NCBI GenBank assembly: GCA_947497315.1
Contig: CANMFX010000002.1
Span: 682,001 to 746,000 of the forward strand
Reading direction: 5' to 3'
From: an uncultured Sphingomonadaceae bacterium
Lineage (GTDB): Bacteria > Pseudomonadota > Alphaproteobacteria > Sphingomonadales > Sphingomonadaceae
Length of the DNA stretch: 64,000 bases
Numbering within the stretch: the stretch's first letter is position 1; each line of letters starts with the position of its first letter. The notes beneath the pieces are model-generated. The model was not told where the DNA came from, searched no databases, and was given only the letters and a program-made list of their open reading frames with translations. This document shows, piece by piece, positions 9,747-17,474 of this stretch. The translations under genes were made by a program, and so were the position numbers.

Positions 9747-10499
9747 CCGCTCTTCCGTCTTCGGATAGATCGCGTCGACAAAATAGAGCCCGTCCGGCGG
9801 CGCGTTGAAGCCCAGTGCATCCCGATCTTTGGCCTCCAGCGCCTTGCGCAAATCATCACGCGTCCATTTGCCGTCACCAACCAGTTTGAGGCAACCGACC
9901 ATAGAGCGCACTTGATGATGCAGGAATGACCGCGCCGCCACTTCGACCTCAATCTCCTCGCCGTATCGGGTAACCGAAATACTGTCCAAGGTCTTCACCG
10001 GGCTTTGCGCCTGACAATGGGTTGACCGGAAGGTGGTAAAATCATGCTGTCCCACAAGCATTTGCGCTGCATCATGCATCAACCCCGCATCCAGCGGTCG
10101 CGCCACCTGCCAGCTTTGCCCTTTATCCAATGTCAGCGGCGCGCGGCGGTTGGTGATCTTGTAGACATAGCGCCTGCCTATGCAATTAAATCGGGCATGC
10201 CAGTCATCATCAACAATGTCGCAGGCGAGCACCGCGACAGGATGGGGACGGAGCCCGGCGTTAAGCCCCTCCATCAACCGGAACGGTGTCAGTCTCGTCT
10301 CGAGATCAAAATGGGCGCGCATGCCGAGCGCATGCACACCAGCATCCGTGCGGCCAGCAGCGAACACCCGAATCTCTTGTTGGGTGATCAATTTAATAGC
10401 ATTTTCAACAGCTTGCTGGACACTAGGGCCGTGATCCTGATGCTGCCAGCCCATGAACGGGCGGCCATCATATTCCAGAGTGATCGCGAAACGGGTCAT
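9732..10499 (-). CDS. truA: tRNA pseudouridine(38-40) synthase TruA
   Basis: 255 residues, normal length for bacterial TruA. The catalytic aspartate is Asp52 in [21 protein letters not shown] near the N terminus and [11 protein letters not shown] near the C terminus are further family blocks. It converts uridines 38-40 of the anticodon arm to pseudouridine. The start overlaps the fmt stop by ATGA, so fmt-truA form a coupled pair on the minus strand, as is common in alphaproteobacteria. The end converges on and overlaps the amidotransferase gene. Confidence 0.97.
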   Translation of the reverse strand: MTRFAITLEYDGRPFMGWQHQDHGPSVQQAVENAIKLITQQEIRVFAAGRTDAGVHALGMRAHFDLETRLTPFRLMEGLNAGLRPHPVAVLACDIVDDDWHARFNCIGRRYVYKITNRRAPLTLDKGQSWQVARPLDAGLMHDAAQMLVGQHDFTTFRSTHCQAQSPVKTLDSISVTRYGEEIEVEVAARSFLHHQVRSMVGCLKLVGDGKWTRDDLRKALEAKDRDALGFNAPPDGLYFVDAIYPKTEERSETE

Positions 10500-11506
10500 C
10501 GGAGCGATGTGCCCACGGGGATTTGTGTGCCGTTGAGGAAATCAGCCAAAGCCATTTTTGGCTTTCCGGCTTTCTGGATAGTGACGGGTTGAATCGCACC
10601 AGAACCGCATTTTATCAATAGTTTGTCTGCTATCACCGTCCCTGGCGCAACATTCTCGTCATTCCAGCGAAAGCTGGAATCTTCTGCCTCTGGTTCGGTA
10701 GCATTCTCAGGGAGATCCCAGCTTTCGCTGGGATGACGGGGAAAGGATCTGGCTTGGTGGATTCTGTATCGCTCGCCACCAAATTCAAAAAATGCGCCCG
10801 GCACGGGATTAAATGCACGGATCTGCTGCAGCACCGCGGTGGCGGACTGATCAAAGTTCACACGGGCTTCTTCCTTGGTGATCTTCTTTGCATAGATAGC
10901 GAGCGCATCATCTTGGATATCTGGCGGATAATCTTCCGGATTAGCGAGATATTGCACCATCAGATCAGCACCGGTTTGTGCTAGCTCTTCGGTCAGTTCG
11001 CCTGCGGTTTTTTCGGCAATCGGCGTGCTGGATTTCAGCAGCATCGGGCCGGTATCCAATCCGGCTTCCATCTGCATGATGGTAATGCCCGTTTCCGTAT
11101 CACCCGCCAAAATGGCACGCTGCACCGGTGCCGCTCCGCGCCAGCGTGGTAACAGCGATCCGTGGATATTCAGGCATCCCATTTTGGGCGCGTCCAATAT
11201 CGCTTGCGGCAAGATCAAGCCATACGCAGCAACGACTGCTGCATCGAGATCAAGCGCGGCAAATTCCGCCTGCGCCTCTTCGTTCTTCAAGGAAACCGGC
11301 ACGCGGACTTCTAGGCCCAATTCCTCCGCGACCTGCTGAACCGGTGAGGGAGTCAGTTTCTTTCCCCGCCCGGCGCGTCGCGGTGGTTGTGAATAGACGG
11401 CAGCAATGTCGTGTCCCGCCGCATGCAAAGCGCGCAGGGCCGGTACCGCAAAATCTGGTGTCCCCATGAGGGCCAGGCGCAGTTTTGTAGGCCTCTCGGC
11501 GTTCAT
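10496..11506 (-). CDS. fmt: Methionyl-tRNA formyltransferase with an in-frame palindromic insert
   Basis: 336 residues. The formyl-transfer site is intact: Asn113 and His115 in [15 protein letters not shown] and Asp151 in GLDTGP. The start [19 protein letters not shown] is chosen because the family begins just before the LxxxGTPDFA strand; the frame stays open upstream through a repeat region. Enzymes of this family are usually about 305-320 residues. The excess is explained by about 27 residues (257-284, SESWDLP...SSFRWNDE) coded by a palindromic repeat sitting between the ARS and APGTV blocks of the C-terminal domain. The active-site domain is untouched, so the enzyme is probably functional. 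It formylates initiator Met-tRNA; def, which removes the formyl group, lies 1 kb away on the other strand. Confidence 0.96.
   Translation of the reverse strand: MNAERPTKLRLALMGTPDFAVPALRALHAAGHDIAAVYSQPPRRAGRGKKLTPSPVQQVAEELGLEVRVPVSLKNEEAQAEFAALDLDAAVVAAYGLILPQAILDAPKMGCLNIHGSLLPRWRGAAPVQRAILAGDTETGITIMQMEAGLDTGPMLLKSSTPIAEKTAGELTEELAQTGADLMVQYLANPEDYPPDIQDDALAIYAKKITKEEARVNFDQSATAVLQQIRAFNPVPGAFFEFGGERYRIHQARSFPRHPSESWDLPENATEPEAEDSSFRWNDENVAPGTVIADKLLIKCGSGAIQPVTIQKAGKPKMALADFLNGTQIPVGTSLR
10657..10738. repeat. Palindromic element inserted in frame within fmt ([11 protein letters not shown]-like)
   Basis: Two 25-base arms at 10657-10681 and 10714-10738 are reverse complements with only two mismatches (CGTCATTCCAGCGAAAGCTG and its partner), separated by a 32-base spacer. 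In the other frame the arms read VIPAKAGI, and in the fmt frame HPSESWD and SSFRWNDE. Both are signatures of a widespread family of mobile palindromic repeats in proteobacteria. The element keeps the fmt frame open and adds about 27 residues. Confidence 0.9.
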
Positions 11507-11537
11507 GATCGCGCCTGCCGCAACAGTAAGTCCGCTG

Positions 11538-11561
11538 CAAAGTTCACACAAATCACACGGG
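11538..11561 (-). repeat. CVNF repeat, copy 1 (upstream of fmt)
   Basis: On the minus strand the core is TGTGATTTGTGTGAACTTTG. This copy is the first of three direct copies between fmt and recR, at intervals of 45 and 57 bases. The same core is found before ppdK. Every copy points toward its downstream gene, fmt here. Confidence 0.85.
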
Positions 11562-11582
11562 CTTTTTTGCAGAACACCAAAC

Positions 11583-11605
11583 CAAAGTTCACACAAATCA
11601 CAGGG
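11583..11605 (-). repeat. CVNF repeat, copy 2 (upstream of fmt)
   Basis: Identical to copy 1 over the 20-base core TGTGATTTGTGTGAACTTTG read on the minus strand. The bases between copies are unrelated, so this is a short dispersed repeat rather than a longer tandem duplication. Confidence 0.85.
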
Positions 11606-11639
11606 TTGATCCTGCGACCGCGAGAGCCTTTGGCCGCTC

Positions 11640-11660
11640 CAAAGTTCACACAATTCTCAC
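11640..11660 (-). repeat. CVNF repeat, copy 3 (upstream of fmt, degenerate)
   Basis: Minus-strand reading GTGAGAATTGTGTGAACTTT, diverged at one end from the other two copies but keeping TTGTGTGAACTTTG. The rest of the 321-base gap between fmt and recR holds the recR leader and no recognisable gene other than the candidate frame described separately. Confidence 0.8.
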
Positions 11661-11827
11661 CCCCCGCATCCGGTTCGGGTGATAATGCGGATATGTTTCG
11701 TAACGCCTTGAATGTCGCGAATTTAACGGGTTTGTGAGTCATGCTGTCTCCCTAACCAAACTCGTCCGTGTAGGACAGCATGATTTTATATTGGCAGCGC
11801 GCACATCATGGCCCTAAAGGTCAAATC

Positions 11828-12430
11828 ATGGCATCGCAGGAAATCGAAAATCTGGTTCAGGCTCTGTCCAAACTACCGGGCTTGGGCCCGCGTTCAGCGC
11901 GGCGGGCGGTGCTTCATCTGCTGAAGCGCCCCGAAACAACCATGAAGCCGATATTGGCGGCGATGGAGCGGGTGGATGCCAATCTCGTCACCTGCACCAT
12001 TTGCGGCAATGTTGATACGCAGGACCCTTGCCAGATTTGCAGCGATCCGCGGCGCGATCCGAAATCATTATGTGTAGTAGAGGAAGTGTCCGACCTCTGG
12101 GCGCTCGATAAATCGCGGCTGTTTCCCGGCAAATTCCACGTTCTAGGCGGGCGGCTGTCGGCACTAGACGGCGTGCGACCCGAAGATATTGCCATCGACA
12201 AGCTGATCAAGCGCGTGGAGCAGGGCGGCATTGACGAGGTCGTTCTGGCCATGAATGCGACATTGGAAGGCCAGACGACTGCCCATTATATTGCCGAGCG
12301 GCTCGAAAATTATCCATTGCGTCTCAGCCAGTTGTCCCATGGCATACCGGTGGGCGGCGAACTTGACTATCTTGACGAAGGGACATTGGCGCAGGCGCTG
12401 CGTTCGCGCAGACCCATTAGTGGTGATTGA
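11828..12430 (+). CDS. recR: Recombination mediator protein RecR
   Basis: 200 residues, the family length. Order of parts: helix-hairpin-helix ([20 protein letters not shown]), a C4 zinc finger (Cys56, 59, 68, 71: [16 protein letters not shown]), then a Toprim domain ([13 protein letters not shown]...). RecR works with RecO and RecF to load RecA on gapped DNA. The ATG at 11828 with AAGG upstream gives the conserved [18 protein letters not shown] start; the frame is open further upstream. In many bacteria recR follows dnaX-ybaB; here those two genes are 16 kb away, so the usual trio is split. Confidence 0.97.
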   Translation: MASQEIENLVQALSKLPGLGPRSARRAVLHLLKRPETTMKPILAAMERVDANLVTCTICGNVDTQDPCQICSDPRRDPKSLCVVEEVSDLWALDKSRLFPGKFHVLGGRLSALDGVRPEDIAIDKLIKRVEQGGIDEVVLAMNATLEGQTTAHYIAERLENYPLRLSQLSHGIPVGGELDYLDEGTLAQALRSRRPISGD

Positions 12431-12481
12431 GCATGGTCACCAGTCCTTGACGAATCCCGGTAGAATCCCTAAATTTCGCGC

Positions 12482-13039
12482 ATGGCCATATTACCTATTC
12501 TTGAAGTTCCCGACCCGCGTCTGAAAACTGTTTCAGAGCCGGTTACCGTGTTTGATGACGAGCTGAAAACGCTGATCGCCGACATGTTTGAAACCATGTA
12601 CGACGCGCCGGGCATTGGCCTTGCCGCGATTCAGGTGGGTGTTCCCAAGCGGATATTGGTCATCGACCTGCAAGAGCCTGTGGAACATGACCATGAACAT
12701 GGTGAGCATTGCGATCATGACCATGAGGTCGTCCGCGATCCCAAAGTGTTCATTAACCCGGAGATTCTCAATCCTTCAGAGGATTTGAATGTCTATAGCG
12801 AAGGCTGCCTTTCGGTGCCTGAACAATATGCCGACGTTGAGAGGCCTGCGACCATAACTGCACGTTGGCAGGACGAAACCGGAAAACAATATGAAGAACA
12901 GATGGACGGCTTGCTAGCGACCTGTTTGCAGCATGAGATGGATCATCTTGAGGGCATATTGTTCATCGACCATCTGTCCCGTCTGAAACGCCAGATGGTA
13001 CTCAAAAAACTGGCCAAGCATCGCAAGGAAGCGGCCTAG
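12482..13039 (+). CDS. def: Peptide deformylase with a histidine-rich loop
   Basis: 185 residues. Family motifs are intact: GIGLAA (44-49), EGCLS with the metal ligand Cys109, and HEMDH with ligands His151 and His155 and catalytic Glu152. It removes the formyl group from nascent proteins. Unusual: a loop at residues 68-82 holds six histidines and one cysteine (EHDHEHGEHCDHDHE) between IDLQEP and VRDPKVF, where most relatives have a short acidic or no insert. The loop could bind metal, for example to keep the active-site iron or zinc supplied; this is inference. The gene follows recR by 51 bases. Confidence 0.96.
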   Translation: MAILPILEVPDPRLKTVSEPVTVFDDELKTLIADMFETMYDAPGIGLAAIQVGVPKRILVIDLQEPVEHDHEHGEHCDHDHEVVRDPKVFINPEILNPSEDLNVYSEGCLSVPEQYADVERPATITARWQDETGKQYEEQMDGLLATCLQHEMDHLEGILFIDHLSRLKRQMVLKKLAKHRKEAA

Positions 13040-13054
13040 CTCGGTTGTTCAGTC

Positions 13055-13075
13055 ATCCTGAAGCCAGTTCAGGAT
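13055..13075. repeat. Short palindrome after def
   Basis: ATCCTGAA and TTCAGGAT (8 bases each, exact) flank a 5-base loop in the def-rmuC gap. No T-run follows on either strand, so it does not look like an intrinsic terminator. It resembles relics of the dispersed GTCATCCTGAA-type repeats seen in many proteobacteria. Confidence 0.55.
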
Positions 13076-13111
13076 AAAAGCCTTGTTGCATGTAAGCTCT
13101 TCACAGTCTAG

Positions 13112-13126
13112 GTTCTCCTTTCGTTC
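13112..13126 (+). promoter_or_regulatory. Putative LexA (SOS) box upstream of rmuC
   Basis: GTTC-TCCTTTC-GTTC is an exact match to the alphaproteobacterial LexA direct repeat GTTC-N7-GTTC, with the usual T-rich spacer. It ends 18 bases before the TTG start of rmuC, a DNA-damage-related gene, where a bound repressor would block transcription. Two chance matches per 64 kb are expected over both strands, but few in intergenic DNA, so context raises the call. Confidence 0.6.
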
Positions 13127-13144
13127 CAACTGAAAGGGCTTGTT

Positions 13145-14536
13145 TTGGACGCTTTTGTTGCTCTTCTGATAGCTATTTTTACCCTTGTTGCCGGCTTGAT
13201 TGCAGGCTGGTTTATGGGTGGTCGAGCGGCTGCGGCATCTTCAAGAGCTGCCGAAGAAACCGCAACCTCTTTGCGCACCATGCTGGACGGCGTACAGGCG
13301 GAGCGGGATGATGCGCGATCCGAGCGTGATACCATTCGCGATGACCGCGATCAGGCGCGGCAATCCCTTGCTTCTCTGGAAGCTGACGCACGGAACCATG
13401 AAAAGCAGCTCCAGCAGTTGATTGAAGCAAAGGAAACATTGTCCGCCCAATTTTCCGAGGTCGGCGCAAAAATGCTGGAAACCGCACAGCGCCAGTTTCT
13501 GGAGCGCGCCGATCAGCGGTTTGATCAAGCCAATGAAAAAGGCGGCGAGAAAATTGCCAAGCTGCTCCAGCCGGTTAATGAACGGCTTTCTGCCTATGAA
13601 GAAAGTATCCGTAAAATCGAGAAAGAACGCACCGAATCCTATGCCGGAATTACGGCAACTATCGAGCAAGTGCGCCAAGGACAGGACCGGGTGCAGCAGG
13701 AGGCGGCAAGGCTTGTTAACAGCCTGCGCAACGCGCCAAAGTCGCGCGGACGCTGGGGCGAGCAGCAGCTAAAAAATGTCCTCGAAACTTGCGGCCTGTC
13801 GGAACATACCGATTTTGTTACAGAGCAGAGCATTGACACCGACGAAGGGCGTCTGCGTCCCGATGCAGTAATTAGCGTGCCGGGTGGCCGAAAGCTGGTC
13901 ATCGATGCCAAGGTTTCACTCAATGACTATCAGGATGCGTTTGAGGCGGAGGATGATGATGCGCGCAGTTTTGCAATGGCGCGGCATTGCAATTCGATGA
14001 AAGCTCATATCGATGGCTTGTCCAAAAAAGCCTATTGGGACCAGTTTGAGGATGCGCCCGACTATGTGATCATGTTTGTGCCCGGCGAGCATTTTCTGTC
14101 CGCTGCATTGGAGCATGAACCAAATTTGTGGGACCATGCGTTTGAGAAAAAGGTATTGCTGGCCACACCCACCAATCTGGTGGCGATAGCGCGCACCGTC
14201 GCGGGCGTATGGCGGCAGGAGAAAATGGCCGCGGAAGCCAAGCAGATCGGGCAGTTGGGTAAGGAAATGTATGACCGGTTAGCAGTAGCTGGCGAACATC
14301 TCAAACGTATGGGGTCGGGCCTTGGCAGCGCCGTGGGCAATTATAACAAATTTGTCGGCAGTTTTGAACGCAACGTTATGGCGACGGGACGGAAATTTGC
14401 GGAGCTCAACATCGAGACCGGAAAAAAAGAACTTGAACCGGTGGCAGAGGTCGAGGCTTTGCCGCGCTATTCCAACGATGTGGAAGCAGCGCTCATCGAA
14501 GATGACCGGAGCGTCAAAGACGAAGCTGCAGAATAG
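13145..14536 (+). CDS. rmuC: DNA recombination protein RmuC
   Basis: 463 residues from a TTG start with GAAAGGG upstream. Residues 3-25 form one transmembrane anchor (FVALLIAIFTLVAGLIAGWF). Residues about 30-160 are a charged coiled coil. The RmuC domain follows, with PKSRGRWGEQQLKNVLE, RLRPDAVISVPGGRKLVIDAK (DAK of the nuclease-like fold) and KVLLATPTNLVAIARTVAGV. RmuC limits inversion of short repeats and is thought to act as a structural nuclease or guard at stalled DNA. A LexA-like box lies just upstream, suggesting SOS control. The last residues are acidic. Confidence 0.95.
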   Translation: MDAFVALLIAIFTLVAGLIAGWFMGGRAAAASSRAAEETATSLRTMLDGVQAERDDARSERDTIRDDRDQARQSLASLEADARNHEKQLQQLIEAKETLSAQFSEVGAKMLETAQRQFLERADQRFDQANEKGGEKIAKLLQPVNERLSAYEESIRKIEKERTESYAGITATIEQVRQGQDRVQQEAARLVNSLRNAPKSRGRWGEQQLKNVLETCGLSEHTDFVTEQSIDTDEGRLRPDAVISVPGGRKLVIDAKVSLNDYQDAFEAEDDDARSFAMARHCNSMKAHIDGLSKKAYWDQFEDAPDYVIMFVPGEHFLSAALEHEPNLWDHAFEKKVLLATPTNLVAIARTVAGVWRQEKMAAEAKQIGQLGKEMYDRLAVAGEHLKRMGSGLGSAVGNYNKFVGSFERNVMATGRKFAELNIETGKKELEPVAEVEALPRYSNDVEAALIEDDRSVKDEAAE

Positions 14537-14569
14537 CGACGCCGCTGCAGATCCTGTCTGCGGGCCAGC

Positions 14570-14980
14570 TTATGGCGTGTCGGGACCGGATAATATCTCG
14601 CCGCCGCAACCGTCCAGATAACCGGTGCCGCTGACGGCTGTTCTGACTGTATCTGCATATACGCGGTCGCTCATGCCATCGCTGCATTCCTTGTCAGATG
14701 TTATGGTGAGGGTGATATTATGCTGATCGCTAAAGCCCTTAACTTCCCAGCCTGCTGCGGTTTTCGTCATCCTTTGCACGGCCAGGGTGAAATCATTGGT
14801 CGCTTCCATGGAGCTATAGATGATCTCGTCATCCTTGATCTCGACGGCCCAACCTGGCTCCGTGCCGATGGCTTTATATTCGGACAGTTTTTCTTCGTTT
14901 ACCGGTGCGTCCTGCGCTTTGTCGCCACAAGCCACCAACAATAGCGACAGAACTGGTGTAATTAATATTACTTTTTTCAT
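14570..14980 (-). CDS. Putative lipoprotein, COG3650-like
   Basis: 136 residues. The start at 14980 is set by GGGAGAGAG upstream and by the signal MKKVILITPVLSLLLVACGD, whose lipobox LVAC makes Cys18 the lipidated residue. The mature part has EYKAIGTEPGWAVEI and ECSDGMSDRVYADTV with a final GCGG cysteine, the pattern of COG3650 lipoproteins of unknown function, often close to HslJ/MliC-type domains. It is probably anchored in the outer membrane facing the periplasm. It lies 55 bases downstream of the SpoU methyltransferase on the same strand. Confidence 0.8.
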   Translation of the reverse strand: MKKVILITPVLSLLLVACGDKAQDAPVNEEKLSEYKAIGTEPGWAVEIKDDEIIYSSMEATNDFTLAVQRMTKTAAGWEVKGFSDQHNITLTITSDKECSDGMSDRVYADTVRTAVSGTGYLDGCGGEILSGPDTP

Positions 14981-15035
14981 GCTTCTCTCTCCCCGAATTG
15001 AGATTAGCATATTGATCACTATTGATGAACAGGGA

Positions 15036-15848
15036 TTATCTGCGTCGTTGATTAAGCACTTCATAGGCCATGACAGCGCTGGCAACCGCCGCGTTCAGGC
15101 TGTCGGCCTTACCCATCATCGGCATTTTTACCAGCGTATCGCAAGCGCCTTCATATTCGTCCGGCAGACCCTGTGCTTCATTGCCAATCAGTAGAAATGT
15201 AGGGGCTTCATACTGCACCGATTGATAGTCTTTGTCGGTGTTAAGGCTGGTTCCGACCAGCTGACCTTCACCAGCGCGCAGCCATGCGACAAACTCCTCC
15301 CATGGCGCCTGCGATATTTTCTGGGTAAATATTGCACCCATGCTGGCCCGTACCGCTTCAACCGAGAAGGGATCGACACATTCATCGATCAGTATCAATC
15401 CGCCAGCACCGACGGCATCGCCAGTGCGTAATATGGTCCCCAGGTTGCCAGGATCGCGGAGCGCCTGGGCGACAAGCCAGATACCGGAATCGCGGCGATC
15501 AAGGTCACTCAGCGGGGTAGGGTGATCTTCGTAAATGCCGATAATCGATTGCGGATTGGATTTGCCGGACAGCTTGGCAATAATTGCCTCGCTGGTTTCA
15601 ATAACCTCACCGCCACTATCGAAGGTCGCCTGTTCGATTTTCTGTGCCAGCGGGTGCAGTTCGCTACCCTCAACAACCACCAGTAATTTCGGGGTTTTGC
15701 CCGCTTCCAGCGCCTCGGTCAGGATGCGCAGGCCTTCTGCAAGAAAATGGCCTTCGCGCCTGCGATGTTTCTTCTCGCGCAGGCTTTTGAGACGCTTGAT
15801 CGTCGGATTGGAAAAGCCGGTAATCTGGCGGCGTTCATGGGCAGGCAT
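15036..15848 (-). CDS. SpoU/TrmH-family RNA 2'-O-methyltransferase
   Basis: 270 residues. An N-terminal L30e-like substrate domain (TGFSNPTIKRLKSLREKKHR, FLAEGLRILTEAL) is followed by the SPOUT knot domain with its three motifs: NLGTILRTGDAVGA (motif 1), LLIGNEAQGLPDE (motif 2) and MPMMGKADSLNAAVASAV (motif 3). It methylates a ribose in rRNA or tRNA using S-adenosylmethionine; sequence alone does not tell which nucleotide (RlmB-like is possible). It lies just downstream of the HPr gene and may share that transcript. Confidence 0.93.
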   Translation of the reverse strand: MPAHERRQITGFSNPTIKRLKSLREKKHRRREGHFLAEGLRILTEALEAGKTPKLLVVVEGSELHPLAQKIEQATFDSGGEVIETSEAIIAKLSGKSNPQSIIGIYEDHPTPLSDLDRRDSGIWLVAQALRDPGNLGTILRTGDAVGAGGLILIDECVDPFSVEAVRASMGAIFTQKISQAPWEEFVAWLRAGEGQLVGTSLNTDKDYQSVQYEAPTFLLIGNEAQGLPDEYEGACDTLVKMPMMGKADSLNAAVASAVMAYEVLNQRRR

Positions 15849-15853
15849 GGGCC

Positions 15854-16132
15854 TTAGTCCTCACCAAAGCCGTCGACGACTAATCCGGCAAGTTTGTCCA
15901 AGGCGCTTTCGGCCTGATCACCGGCAACTATGATCTCTACACTGTCGCCTTTGGCAGCGCCCAGCATCATCAGGCCCATGATCGACGTTCCGGTTACTTC
16001 GGTGCCGTCTTTGCCAACCTTGACCGTCAGGCCTTCTGGCAGTTTACTTACATAGGTCACAAATTTTGCACTGGCTCTGGCATGAAGCCCGCGATTATTG
16101 GTGATGGCGACGGTCCGGCGATATTCGCTCAC
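15854..16132 (-). CDS. HPr family phosphocarrier protein
   Basis: 92 residues. The phosphorylated histidine is His17 in NRGLHARASAKF and the regulatory serine is Ser50 in GTSIMGLMML, the target of HPr kinase. It overlaps the EIIA gene by ATGA. With EIIA, RapZ and HprK upstream it forms the sphingomonad/rhizobial type of nitrogen-related or regulatory phosphotransferase chain, which signals rather than imports sugar. Enzyme I is not in this window. Confidence 0.95.
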   Translation of the reverse strand: MSEYRRTVAITNNRGLHARASAKFVTYVSKLPEGLTVKVGKDGTEVTGTSIMGLMMLGAAKGDSVEIIVAGDQAESALDKLAGLVVDGFGED

Positions 16133-16533
16133 GCGTCGCTTCCAAGAATTTCCGAAGCGACACTGATATATTTTTGACCGGCTTCCCTGGCGGCGGTGAC
16201 TGCGTCACTCACATCCATGCATTTGCGTGCGCCATCCAGGCGGATAAGCATGGGGAGATTGACCCCGGCGATGACCTCGACCTTGCCCTTGTCCATCAGT
16301 GAAATGGCCAGGTTGGATGGTGTCCCGCCAAATAAATCGGTGAGAATGATGACGCCTTTTCCGTTCTGGACCTTCTCGATGGAATCGGCAATTTCCTTAC
16401 GCCGCTCTTCCATGTCATCATGCGGGCCAATACAAACGGGCAGGATGGCTTTTTGCGGGCCAACCACATGTTCCATTGCGGTGATAAATTCGTCAGCCAA
16501 ACGGCCATGGGTAACAAGAACCAAACCGATCAT
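16129..16533 (-). CDS. PTS system EIIA component, mannose/fructose (ManX/EIIA-Man) type
   Basis: 134 residues. His9 in LVLVTHGRLADEF is the phospho-accepting residue. VIILTDLFGGTPSNLA is the second hallmark block of the EIIA-Man fold. No EIIB or membrane EIIC gene is adjacent, so it most likely acts as a regulatory phosphate acceptor from HPr. Such proteins are known to influence ChvG-type sensor kinases in alphaproteobacteria, and the ChvG gene is three genes upstream in this cluster. Confidence 0.94.
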   Translation of the reverse strand: MIGLVLVTHGRLADEFITAMEHVVGPQKAILPVCIGPHDDMEERRKEIADSIEKVQNGKGVIILTDLFGGTPSNLAISLMDKGKVEVIAGVNLPMLIRLDGARKCMDVSDAVTAAREAGQKYISVASEILGSDA

Positions 16534-16538
16534 TGCGA

Positions 16539-17474
16539 TTAAATACCCTTATTTCCGTTCAGATCCTGCATGGCTTCGAGCGCTTCCATTGGCCGTGATG
16601 CCAGATTGCGATGGAGGACAGTGGGCGAAAATCCGGCGGCATGCAAGTTTTTGCTGAGCACTTCGGCAATATGTACCGATCTGTGACGCCCACCGGTGCA
16701 GCCTATTCCTATATTGACATAAGCCTTGCCCGCCTTGACATATTTGGGAAGCAAAAACTTCAGCATTTCTTCAAATTTTTCCAGTGCTTCGGCATAAGCT
16801 GGGTCTTTGGCGATATAGTCTGCGACTGGCGCGTCGAGCCCGGTCATCAACTTTAAATCCGGATCCCAAAAGGGATTGGATAGAAAACGTACATCGAAAA
16901 GCAGGTCAATATTATTGGGAAGGCCGCGTGAAAAGCCAAAGCTAGTGATCGTCACAGTCGTTATATCGGTATCCTGCAGGCTGAATTCTTCACGAATCCG
17001 GCCCTGCAGGTCATTGGCGGATAAATCACTGCTGTCGATGATATGATCTGCCCAGCGCCTGATCGGTTCAAACTGACTGCGTTCCAGAGCAATTCCGTCT
17101 TTCGCGGGACGATCGAGAGCTAGGGGATGCCGCCGCCTGGTCTCTCCATAGCGGCGCTCCAGCTCGCTGCCCGCACAATCCAGATAGAGCGTGGAGATAT
17201 GGTAATTTTCATTCTCCTGCAGTTTTTTGATGCGCTTGATCAGGTTGTCTGGGTCAAAGCCGCGGGTCCGGCTGTCAAAACCCAGTGCGAGTGGCGGATC
17301 CTTGTCACCGCGCGAGCTGGATGGCGGCGTCTTTAGCAAGCCTTCGAGCAACCGGATCGGGAAATTATCAACGGTTTCCCAGCCGATATCCTCCAGTGTT
17401 TTGAGCGCTGTCGTCTTGCCGGCGCCAGACAGGCCCGTGATCAGCAGGACATGCTTGGTATCTGCCGTTGTCAT
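16539..17474 (-). CDS. rapZ: RNase adapter protein RapZ (YvcJ family)
   Basis: 311 residues. Walker A is GLSGAGKTT (14-22), followed by the conserved ALKTLEDIGWETVDNFP. The C-terminal domain has FGFSRGLPNNIDLLFDVRFL and NIGIGCTGGRHRSVHIAEVL, the RapZ signature. In enterobacteria RapZ brings small RNAs to RNase E and senses amino-sugar supply; in other groups it binds nucleotides and regulates envelope genes. It overlaps hprK by ATGA. About ten residues with clustered serines (TPPSSSRGDKDP) near position 52 look like a small local insert. Confidence 0.95.
   Translation of the reverse strand: MTTADTKHVLLITGLSGAGKTTALKTLEDIGWETVDNFPIRLLEGLLKTPPSSSRGDKDPPLALGFDSRTRGFDPDNLIKRIKKLQENENYHISTLYLDCAGSELERRYGETRRRHPLALDRPAKDGIALERSQFEPIRRWADHIIDSSDLSANDLQGRIREEFSLQDTDITTVTITSFGFSRGLPNNIDLLFDVRFLSNPFWDPDLKLMTGLDAPVADYIAKDPAYAEALEKFEEMLKFLLPKYVKAGKAYVNIGIGCTGGRHRSVHIAEVLSKNLHAAGFSPTVLHRNLASRPMEALEAMQDLNGNKGI

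Larger units (their letters stand above)
11503..11742 (-). other. Possible 79-codon leader frame before fmt carrying three CVNF repeats
   Basis: An ATG at 11742 preceded by AGGGAGA at good spacing opens a frame that runs through all three repeat copies, reading (R/P)VICVNF twice and ENCVNF once, and stops in an exact ATGA overlap with the fmt start. No homologous family is recognised and the composition is driven by the repeat. It may be a translated leader coupling to fmt or only an accident of repeats that avoid stop codons in this frame. A similar frame precedes ppdK. Treat as a candidate only. Confidence 0.3.

Noticed and set aside
11538-11660. CRISPR array at the repeats before fmt
   Set aside because: Only three copies with unequal spacing of 45 and 57 bases, one degenerate, and no cas genes; the same repeat occurs elsewhere in another gap.
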